Shown: one piece after another, positions 1-5,433 of the stretch
How positions within the stretch are numbered: position 1 is the stretch's first letter
Layout: the number at the start of each line of letters is the position of its first letter
Assembly (NCBI GenBank): GCA_017551215.1
Contig: JAFZMA010000097.1
Coordinates: forward strand, 1 to 7,422
Direction of reading: 5' to 3'
DNA length: 7,422 bases
Origin: Bacteroidales bacterium
GTDB taxonomy: Bacteria; Bacteroidota; Bacteroidia; Bacteroidales; UBA932
Notes under the pieces: model-generated
Told to the model about the DNA's origin: nothing
The model's input: only the letters and a program-made list of their open reading frames with translations
The model's database searches: none
Made by a program: the position numbers and the translations under genes

Positions 1-1349
1 CACCTGTAAGGAATCGGGTAGTATTTCTGCCCCAGATAAGCGCTCAGCAAAAGCATTGCAAGGCAGCTTGCCAGATGTACCCACACAGAAGCCCAGTATG
101 AGAACGCCGGCATGAAAATCAGGTTGCCCACGATTGTAACGCCCAATCCCAGAAGCGTTATGATTATGGCATACTTGGTCTGTCCGCTTAGCTTGTACCA
201 CATGGACACGTTGAACAGCATTCCCAGAATCATGTAAGAAATCAGCATTACCGGAACCGTTCCCAGAGCGCTGCGGAAATCCTTGCCGAGTATCAGGCCA
301 ATGATGTCCATGTAGAAGACGATGCCCAGGAATATAAGCATGCAGAAAGCCACGAAGTATTCCATTACCTTGGCATAAAGCTCATTTGAGCCTTTCTCCC
401 TGTATCTTGAGAAGAAGAACGGCTCCGCCGCGTACCGGAACATCTGAATGAAGAGGTTCATTATCACAGCCAGTTTTATGGCGGCCTGGTAAACACCCAA
501 GTCCGCTTTCCAGCCTTCTCCCGTAAGTCCGTCTCCAACCAGGAACCTGAACAGGAACCTGTCTGCGCTCTCGTTGATTATTCCCGGAAGGTTGGCAATC
601 ATCAGCGGCAGGGAGTAGAGCATCATCTTCTTCCAGAGCTTCCCGTCGAACTTGAAATTAATCTTCAGAAGGTCTGGAATGAAGAGCAGGAAGCAGAGCA
701 CGCAGCTCAGGAATACAGCAAAGATTATGTAGGAGAAATGAATCTGTTCAGGAATGAAAGCAGTGAGCCAGTTGCCCGGGTGAGCCTTCATCAGGGCAGG
801 TACAGCAAAGAAAAGCAACAGGTTGAATCCCAGCTCGCTGACAATCTTGATGGATTTGAAGAGGGCGAACTTGAGGGCTTTCTGCTGGTATCTCAACCTT
901 GCAAAGAGAATGGCCGTTATGGCGTCAAGTGCCAGGATTCCTCCCACATAGACTATCATCTTTGAGCAGCCCTCATAACCCATCGCTGAGGAAATGTTGC
1001 CACTGAAAAGCCAGCACAGCACAAAGAAGAATACAGAGAGCGTGGTAACAGTGGAAAGGGCGGTTGAGAAGACGGTATGATGCCTCTGGGTTTCCGCCCC
1101 GCTGTCCGTTCCGTCTTCAGAGGTTGTTCCCTTTGAGGCGAACTTGAAGCAGCCCGTTTCCAGGCCCAGCACCAGCACTACCTGGAACACGGCTATGTAG
1201 CTCATTATCTCCGCGTAAGAGCCGTATCCGTCTGTTGTCAGGATCCTCGTATAGATAGGCACGAAGAAGAAATTGATAATCCTGGCCAGTATTGTACTCA
1301 GTCCGTATATGGCGGTTTCGCCCGCGAGTTTCTTCAGAGGATTTGCCAT
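1..1349 (-). CDS. Polysaccharide flippase (Wzx/MATE-like), C-terminus cut by window edge
   Basis: The frame is open from an ATG at 1349-1347 to the left edge, giving 449 visible codons and no stop. The translation begins MANPLKKLAGETAIYGLSTI and is very hydrophobic, with about a dozen candidate membrane segments separated by short basic loops. The N-terminal pattern (amphipathic start, a TAIYGLS-type first helix, then a PIYTRIL loop) is typical of the oligosaccharide flippases of the MOP superfamily (COG2244, RfbX/Wzx type). Such proteins move undecaprenyl-linked sugars across the inner membrane for O-antigen, capsule or exopolysaccharide assembly. Family members are usually about 480-510 residues, so perhaps 30-60 are missing. 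The start lies one base after the stop of the patatin gene (TGATATG), with GGAAGA just upstream, which suggests one operon and translational coupling. The family call is firm; the exact substrate cannot be read from the sequence. Confidence 0.88.
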   Translation of the reverse strand, partial: MANPLKKLAGETAIYGLSTILARIINFFFVPIYTRILTTDGYGSYAEIMSYIAVFQVVLVLGLETGCFKFASKGTTSEDGTDSGAETQRHHTVFSTALSTVTTLSVFFFVLCWLFSGNISSAMGYEGCSKMIVYVGGILALDAITAILFARLRYQQKALKFALFKSIKIVSELGFNLLLFFAVPALMKAHPGNWLTAFIPEQIHFSYIIFAVFLSCVLCFLLFIPDLLKINFKFDGKLWKKMMLYSLPLMIANLPGIINESADRFLFRFLVGDGLTGEGWKADLGVYQAAIKLAVIMNLFIQMFRYAAEPFFFSRYREKGSNELYAKVMEYFVAFCMLIFLGIVFYMDIIGLILGKDFRSALGTVPVMLISYMILGMLFNVSMWYKLSGQTKYAIIITLLGLGVTIVGNLIFMPAFSYWASVWVHLASCLAMLLLSAYLGQKYYPIPYR

Positions 1350-1350
1350 A

Positions 1351-3756
1351 TCAGTCTTCCATAGATTTCTTGTTGAACAGCAGCAGCCCTACGTTAATCT
1401 GAGGATACCATTTGTATTCTCCGTGGCTGTAATAGGTTGTGGACAGGGAGATTGGGCCTATAGGACTCTGCCATACCAGAGCCGCGTTTGCAATCCAGTG
1501 CCCCCTAGGCATCTTTTCCGAGTAGGAGAAGCTCCATCCGTCCGCATTCTTTGTAATGTGCTTGTACGGCTGGAAATATGCACCTGTGGTGTGCAGGTAA
1601 ACCTTGTCTGCAAAACGGATTACCGGATGGATAGCCGCCGCCCCGAAAGAGTTGGCCCTGTAGCCTTCCATCATAAGGGTGGTGGCGTGCGGAACCGGCT
1701 GATAGGCAGGCATTGCCATAAGGTCCGAATAGTAATTGGCGAACTGCCCTTTCTGGCTTACCACCATATCCAGAGACGCTCCAATAGAGAAATGCCTGTC
1801 TGCATTAAGGTACCTTTCTCCGCTTATCCTCAGCGATGGAATATTGTGCTTTTTACCCTTGAGCGGAACAGCAGTCCTGTTGGTGGAGCCCGGAGAATAT
1901 TCTTCCACAGCGTAGGTGAACCTTGGCCTGATGCTCCAGGAAACTCCCGATGTAGGATATAAGAGGTAGTCCAATGTGTTCTTTTTGAGCACTATCTTGG
2001 CAGACACAAAGAACGCGCTTCCCTTGTCCGGCGTGTCCGAAGAAAGATATTCCTCTGTCAGGTAAAAGCTCTGATAGGCACGCCCGATGTCCACTCCTAG
2101 CTGCGCAATGGAGTTCTTTCTCAGAGACAGTGGAGTGGCAATTCCCAAACGCCCGAAGAATTCCTTGTACTGTATGTTCTGCGGCAACTTATTGGCTCTA
2201 AGTATGTTCTGATTGCCGTTGTAATAGTCGTACTGGTGCCCCACAAAGTCTGCATAGTAATAGGCCAGCGGCTTTACGCCAATGTCGTGGCGGAATCTCA
2301 TGGCCGCTCCCCTGTAGTATTTTCCGAGATTAACTCCTCCCTTTAGTCTCCACGGATTCATTCCCGCATGTATGTATTCGGCTCCCAGAAATATCTGGTT
2401 CAGGGATGATGAGGATATGTTCCCGCCCACGCTAAGCTTGACTGGATGAACTCCAGACGCCCTGATATTCAACGTAAACAAAGAATCGGTGCCCTTGTCT
2501 TCCGTAGAAACAGACGGGAAAAACGTGTTAACCACTCCGCTCTGGATAACCCTGTAATAACCTTTCCGTAGCTGGTCAAAGTCGAAATCCTCCCTGCGGT
2601 CTTCCCTTATGGTCCTGCGTATGAACCTTGCCGTTCCTCTTGGCACAGAGCCTGTAACAACCACATCCTGGTGGAATTTCAGAGGCGGAAGCTTTTGCTT
2701 GAAAGCTTTTCTCCTTTCATCAGCGGCGGCTTTTGGATAAGACCTTCCGGCTCTGGCCTTAATCTTTTCAATGTTCTGGAGAGTAAGCTCGTATCCCATA
2801 CTCACGAGCTCGTCCACCTTCTCGAACTCAAGCATTCCGAACTTGGTGTAGTCTCCCTTGAGGAGAATTCCCACGTCTTCCGGAATGTCGTAGTTGCTCT
2901 TGTCTATCATAAGGCCCAGTACCAGAGAAACCGCGTTGTCCTCGTCCATGTTGTAGTTACCCGGGGCGCACTGCACTCCGAGAATGAAATCCGGATTATA
3001 GATTTCCTTCATTTCCTTCCACGGGAAGTTGTTGTAAAGGCCCCCGTCGTAGAGGAGTTTGCCGTCTTCATACACCGGTTTGAATACCAGCGGAATAGAC
3101 ATGGAAGCCCTAATTGCCGTGCTGAGGTTTCCGCTGCGCTCTATCCTGGAAGTGCGGCTGTTCACGTCTGTGGATATGCAGAAGAACGGCACCATCAGGT
3201 TGTCAAAATCATATCCGGCCGCCTTGCCGGCTGGGGCAAACAGGTTTATCACCGCCAAATCCATTGGATAGGAGGAAATAAGGGATGTGGGTATTGCAAA
3301 CTGGAAACGTTTGAGAGTGTCTCCCTCTATTTTCTTTATGGAGCCCAGATTGATGTTGGCCATTGCCGGATCCGGAGGTCCTTTATAGAAATAGGAAGCG
3401 TATGGAATTTCCGCCTTTCCCTTGCTCCATGCGGTAAATTCCGGTTTCTTGATGAATTCCACCATTTCGTCCGGGCTGTAGCCTATGGCATACAGGCCGC
3501 CGATTATGGCTCCTATAGACGTTCCGCAGATGTAATCTATAGGGATGTTGTTCTCTTCCAGGGCTTTGATGACTCCAATATGGGAAAGACCCTTGGCTCC
3601 TCCTCCGCTGAGAACCAGCCCCACTCCGCCGCCGCTGCGCCTGTGCAGTGTATCCTGCTGCTGCGCCGGATTGCCCATGCCGTGTCCGTATGAGGAGACG
3701 GAGGAAAAAGCAAGCAGCAAACCCATCGCGATTATTATAGGCTTTCCGGTTTTCAT
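1351..3756 (-). CDS. Patatin-like phospholipase fused to POTRA and outer-membrane beta-barrel (PlpD-like)
   Basis: This is an 801-residue protein if the ATG at 3756 is used. It has a Sec signal peptide (MKTGKPIIIAMGLLLAFSS, probable cleavage near residue 24). A patatin domain follows, with the oxyanion-hole motif SGGGAKG at residues 50-56, the nucleophile motif GTSIG with Ser80, and the DGG motif with catalytic Asp237, so the Ser-Asp dyad is intact. Residues about 362-433 resemble one POTRA domain. The rest, to near the C-terminus, alternates aromatic and polar residues as in an Omp85/BamA-type barrel and ends in GLLLFNKKSMED. This order matches PlpD-type (type Vd) proteins, whose patatin part is phospholipase A-like and whose barrel sits in the outer membrane. 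The frame can be extended 7 codons upstream to a TTG at 3777, but the ATG gives a cleaner signal peptide. The lipid substrate is unknown, and whether the passenger faces the surface or the periplasm cannot be read. Confidence 0.92.
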   Translation of the reverse strand: MKTGKPIIIAMGLLLAFSSVSSYGHGMGNPAQQQDTLHRRSGGGVGLVLSGGGAKGLSHIGVIKALEENNIPIDYICGTSIGAIIGGLYAIGYSPDEMVEFIKKPEFTAWSKGKAEIPYASYFYKGPPDPAMANINLGSIKKIEGDTLKRFQFAIPTSLISSYPMDLAVINLFAPAGKAAGYDFDNLMVPFFCISTDVNSRTSRIERSGNLSTAIRASMSIPLVFKPVYEDGKLLYDGGLYNNFPWKEMKEIYNPDFILGVQCAPGNYNMDEDNAVSLVLGLMIDKSNYDIPEDVGILLKGDYTKFGMLEFEKVDELVSMGYELTLQNIEKIKARAGRSYPKAAADERRKAFKQKLPPLKFHQDVVVTGSVPRGTARFIRRTIREDRREDFDFDQLRKGYYRVIQSGVVNTFFPSVSTEDKGTDSLFTLNIRASGVHPVKLSVGGNISSSSLNQIFLGAEYIHAGMNPWRLKGGVNLGKYYRGAAMRFRHDIGVKPLAYYYADFVGHQYDYYNGNQNILRANKLPQNIQYKEFFGRLGIATPLSLRKNSIAQLGVDIGRAYQSFYLTEEYLSSDTPDKGSAFFVSAKIVLKKNTLDYLLYPTSGVSWSIRPRFTYAVEEYSPGSTNRTAVPLKGKKHNIPSLRISGERYLNADRHFSIGASLDMVVSQKGQFANYYSDLMAMPAYQPVPHATTLMMEGYRANSFGAAAIHPVIRFADKVYLHTTGAYFQPYKHITKNADGWSFSYSEKMPRGHWIANAALVWQSPIGPISLSTTYYSHGEYKWYPQINVGLLLFNKKSMED

Positions 3757-3815
3757 AAGATTGTCAAAGTTAATCAATATCCCCGATTATAGTATCCGGA
3801 AAGCCCAAATAACAC

Positions 3816-3823
3816 TATCTTTG
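3816..3823 (+). promoter_or_regulatory. Bacteroidota -7 promoter element for the cyclophilin gene
   Basis: TATCTTTG fits the Bacteroidota primary-sigma -7 consensus TAnnTTTG exactly. It lies 41 bases before the cyclophilin ATG, so transcription would start around 3829 and leave a leader of roughly 35 nt. No clear TTTG -33 element sits 19-20 bases upstream, so the promoter may be modest or need help. The rest of this 108-bp divergent intergenic region (3757-3864) must also hold the leftward promoter of the patatin gene. The only leftward -7 match there is TAACTTTG (complement of 3765-3772), very close to that gene's ATG. Confidence 0.6.
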
Positions 3824-3864
3824 TGTAGATAATTCAACCTGGATAACAAATTACATCAAGCGTT

Positions 3865-4539
3865 ATGAAAAAGATATTAATCATGGCATCTTTGAGCAGC
3901 CTCCTCTTTTTCTCCTGCAAGGGCGGTGAGAAACAGCAGGAAAACCAGCAACCAGAACAGGCCCAGCAGGCAGAGCCTGAAAAGAAGGAGCCTGTGCTTG
4001 CATTCAATCCGGATTCTTTGGGAACTGAGCCTGAGTTTGACATTGTAACCTCCATGGGCACAATCCGCATCAAGCTCTATGAGGACACTCCAAAGCACAA
4101 GAAGAACTTCATCCGCCTGGCCTCCATCAAATATTACGACGGAATTCTCTTCCACCGCGTAATCCCGGGATTCATGATCCAGACCGGAGACCATTACACA
4201 AAGGATAATCCTGACCGTCCGGATGTATTCGGAACCGGAAGCCCAGGATACACCGTTCCAGCAGAGATTCTGCCTAACCATAAGCACAAGAAGGGCGCCC
4301 TGGCCGCAGCCCGCAAGGGAGACAAGGCAAATCCTGAGAAGGCTTCTTCCGGCAGCCAGTTCTACATTGTTCAGGACGCAAGGGCCTGCGCACAGCTGGA
4401 TGGAGACTACACCGTCTTCGGAGAAACCGTGAGCGGCCTTGATGTGGTGGACAAGATAGCTTCCGTTAAGACCGGAGCCAGGAAAAGAGACCTCCCGGAT
4501 ACCGATATTAAGATTATCTCGATCCTTCCTGTAAAATAG
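3865..4539 (+). CDS. Lipoprotein cyclophilin-type peptidyl-prolyl cis-trans isomerase
   Basis: The protein has 224 residues. It starts MKKILIMASLSSLLFFSC, a signal peptide with lipobox LFFSC and lipidated Cys18, so the mature protein is anchored in the cell envelope. A Gln/Glu/Pro-rich linker (residues 19-50) leads to a cyclophilin domain at about 57-224. The catalytic block FHRVIPGFMIQTGD (95-109 region) keeps the essential Arg98 and Gln106. The second signature, SSGSQFYIV (161-169), keeps Gln165 and Phe166, and a QLDGDYTVFG block follows. The tryptophan that binds cyclosporin in human CypA is not evident (Gln177 precedes LDG), as in many bacterial members. The likely role is proline isomerisation during folding of exported proteins. 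The gene appears monocistronic, with its own -7 element upstream. Its first possible terminator is at 4700-4725, so its mRNA may read through the putative small-RNA locus. Charge after the Cys is mixed, so surface export is uncertain. Confidence 0.93.
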   Translation: MKKILIMASLSSLLFFSCKGGEKQQENQQPEQAQQAEPEKKEPVLAFNPDSLGTEPEFDIVTSMGTIRIKLYEDTPKHKKNFIRLASIKYYDGILFHRVIPGFMIQTGDHYTKDNPDRPDVFGTGSPGYTVPAEILPNHKHKKGALAAARKGDKANPEKASSGSQFYIVQDARACAQLDGDYTVFGETVSGLDVVDKIASVKTGARKRDLPDTDIKIISILPVK

Positions 4540-4633
4540 CCCATCGCGGAGTAAAAATTAATTTATTGAGATACAACGCATTGCATAATAATTTAAATTT
4601 TTTTGAAAAATTTTTGTCCCCGATGAAAATTTG

Positions 4634-4649
4634 TGGCACGGGCTTTGCA
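4634..4649 (+). promoter_or_regulatory. Sigma-54 (RpoN) -24/-12 promoter
   Basis: TGGCAC (4634-4639), five bases, then TTGCA (4645-4649) is an exact match to the RpoN consensus TGGCAC-N5-TTGCW. The invariant GG (4635-4636) and GC (4647-4648) have the required 10-base spacing. If C4648 is -12, transcription starts near 4660. With equal base frequencies, an exact 11-base match of this form is expected about 0.004 times in a window this size counting both strands. The upstream DNA is rich in A/T tracts, which would suit the bending needed for contact with an enhancer-binding activator. No activator site could be recognised. The coincidence with an intergenic position and a terminator 50 bases downstream supports function, but it is untested. 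Confidence 0.6.
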
Positions 4650-4659
4650 ATATCTAAAA

Positions 4660-4725
4660 GCGTAGTTTTTTCATAGGTTAATTTTTAGGTTTGAGAAATG
4701 GGTTGGCAATCTGCCAGCCCTTTTT
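4660..4725 (+). ncRNA. Candidate RpoN-dependent small RNA, about 66 nt
   Basis: The ends are inferred: the 5' end from the sigma-54 box (+1 near 4660) and the 3' end from the T-run of the intrinsic terminator. The first 40 bases are U-rich with little internal pairing, and the last 26 form the terminator hairpin, the usual architecture of a short trans-acting bacterial RNA. The 5' part contains TTTTTTCAT (4666-4674) and two AGGTT copies 12 bases apart (4675, 4687), with a related GGGTT at the hairpin base (4700). No ORF with a plausible start lies inside. I do not recognise it as a known RNA family. The alternative is that the region is only the 3' UTR and terminator of the cyclophilin mRNA. 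Confidence 0.45.
4700..4725 (+). terminator. Intrinsic (Rho-independent) terminator
   Basis: GGGTTGGCA (4700-4708) pairs with TGCCAGCCC (4712-4720) over nine pairs with a single G-U, a three-base ATC loop, and five T residues (4721-4725). This is a compact classical terminator on the plus strand only; the reverse strand has no T-run. It would end both the candidate small RNA and any transcript running through from the cyclophilin gene, and it insulates the rpsP promoter downstream. Confidence 0.85.
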
Positions 4726-4764
4726 CAATTTATGGGCTCAGAAATAGTCCGGAGACATTAAAAT

Positions 4765-4795
4765 TTTGCAGTTTTGCCCAAAACATATATCTTTG
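4765..4795 (+). promoter_or_regulatory. Bacteroidota-type promoter of rpsP
   Basis: A -33 TTTG (4765-4768) and a -7 TATCTTTG (4788-4795, consensus TAnnTTTG) are separated by 19 bases, the spacing expected for the primary sigma factor of this phylum. Transcription should start around 4800, giving a leader of about 60 nt. A second TTTG at 4773-4776 is too close to the -7 box to serve as -33. Confidence 0.8.
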
Positions 4796-4799
4796 CAAC

Positions 4800-4820
4800 C
4801 CTTTCCTCGAGCAGGGAAGG
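4800..4820 (+). promoter_or_regulatory. Leader hairpin at the 5' end of the rpsP mRNA
   Basis: CCTTTCC (4800-4806) pairs with GGGAAGG (4814-4820) over seven pairs with one G-U, enclosing a seven-base loop TCGAGCA. It falls at or just after the predicted transcription start. It could stabilise the abundant mRNA against 5' decay or be part of a ribosomal-protein leader. The remaining leader up to the ATG is A/T-rich and open, as favoured for initiation in this phylum; no usable Shine-Dalgarno lies next to the start. Confidence 0.4.
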
Positions 4821-4859
4821 ACAAGTAAATACTTATTTAAACATTAAAAACTCACAGTT

Positions 4860-5429
4860 ATGTCTGTAAAAATCCGTTTATCACGTCACGGGAAGAAGAA
4901 TTACGCTTTCTTCCACATCTTGGCTACTGATGTCAGGGCTCCACGTGATAGCCGCTTTATTGAGCTTTTGGGATCATACGATCCTAACACCAACCCGGCT
5001 ACCATCGTCCTGAATGTAGACAGAGCAGTTTACTGGCTCCAGAACGGTGCCCAGCCAACTATCACAGCAAGAAGAATCCTCTCTTACAAGGGCGCTCTGC
5101 TTAAGAAGCACCTTGCAGAGGGAGTTAAGAAGGGTGCCCTCACCCAGGAACAGGCCGATGCCAAATTCAACGCTTGGGTAGCAGAGAAAGAGGCTAAGGT
5201 TGAAAAGAAGAAGGAAAGCCTGAAGGTTTCCAAGGCAGATGCCAAGAAGGCTGCAGTTGAGGCTGAAAGCAAGGTAAACGCTGCTCGCGCAGAGGAACTT
5301 GCAAAGAAGAAGGCCGAGGCTGAGAAGGCTGCCGAAGAGGCTCGCAAGGCTGCCGAGGCAGAGGCTAAGGCCGCTGAGGAAGCTGCCCAGGAGGCCGCTG
5401 CACCTGCAGAGGAAGCTAAGGCTGAGTAA
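4860..5429 (+). CDS. rpsP: 30S ribosomal protein bS16 with long C-terminal extension
   Basis: The protein has 189 residues. Residues 1 to about 88 are the bS16 core: [20 protein letters not shown], then the [18 protein letters not shown] block and the [20 protein letters not shown] block, all diagnostic of the family, which binds 16S rRNA in the 5' and central domains during 30S assembly. Residues about 89-189 are an Ala/Lys/Glu-rich, probably helical tail, with lysine-rich stretches giving way to an acidic alanine-rich end. This roughly doubles the usual 80-90 residue length. Long bS16 tails are common in Bacteroidota and their role is unclear. The ATG is fixed by the conserved MSVKIRLSR start. 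The gene has its own promoter and is followed after four bases by rimM. Confidence 0.97.
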   Translation: MSVKIRLSRHGKKNYAFFHILATDVRAPRDSRFIELLGSYDPNTNPATIVLNVDRAVYWLQNGAQPTITARRILSYKGALLKKHLAEGVKKGALTQEQADAKFNAWVAEKEAKVEKKKESLKVSKADAKKAAVEAESKVNAARAEELAKKKAEAEKAAEEARKAAEAEAKAAEEAAQEAAAPAEEAKAE

Positions 5430-5433
5430 TCCC

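Larger units (their letters stand above)
4540..4859. other. Gene-free 320-bp stretch between cyclophilin and rpsP
   Basis: No convincing protein-coding gene lies here. In order it holds an A/T-rich block with A- and T-tracts (about 4550-4617, including the palindromes AATTTAAATT at 4590-4599 and AAAAATTTTT at 4606-4615), a sigma-54-type promoter, a short candidate RNA, an intrinsic terminator, about 40 bases without visible structure, the rpsP promoter, a leader hairpin, and an A-rich leader before the rpsP ATG. The leader also contains the A/T palindrome TAAATACTTATTTA (4826-4839). Confidence 0.8.

Noticed and set aside
1273..1962. Open frame of 229 codons on the plus strand across the flippase/patatin junction
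   Set aside because: Antisense to two well-supported genes, with Arg/Val/His-rich nonsense-like translation; a shadow frame.
2671..3693. Open frame of 340 codons on the plus strand opposite the patatin gene
   Set aside because: It lies wholly antisense to a gene with clear catalytic motifs; its translation shows no recognisable domain or composition of a real protein, and no promoter or leader precedes it.
3757..3777. TTG start seven codons upstream for the patatin gene
   Set aside because: The added residues (with Asp and Asn) precede a normal signal peptide that begins cleanly at the ATG at 3756.
3865..3960. Surface-export signal (LES) after the lipobox of the cyclophilin
   Set aside because: Residues after Cys18 (KGGEKQQE) are only partly acidic and do not clearly match the known Bacteroidota export signals.
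4623..4676. 17-codon ORF (MKICGTGF...) in the cyclophilin-rpsP gap
   Set aside because: It has no ribosome-binding leader, overlaps the sigma-54 site whose conserved bases explain part of its sequence, and would begin upstream of the predicted transcript start.
4826..4839. A/T palindrome TAAATACTTATTTA in the rpsP leader as an operator
   Set aside because: All but one of its bases are A or T, in an A/T-rich leader where such palindromes arise easily; no regulator or second copy supports it.
5299..5433. Upstream extension of the rimM frame into rpsP
   Set aside because: The extra residues are Arg/Leu/Pro-rich out-of-frame bS16-tail sequence; the ATG at 5434 gives the normal RimM N-terminus and length.
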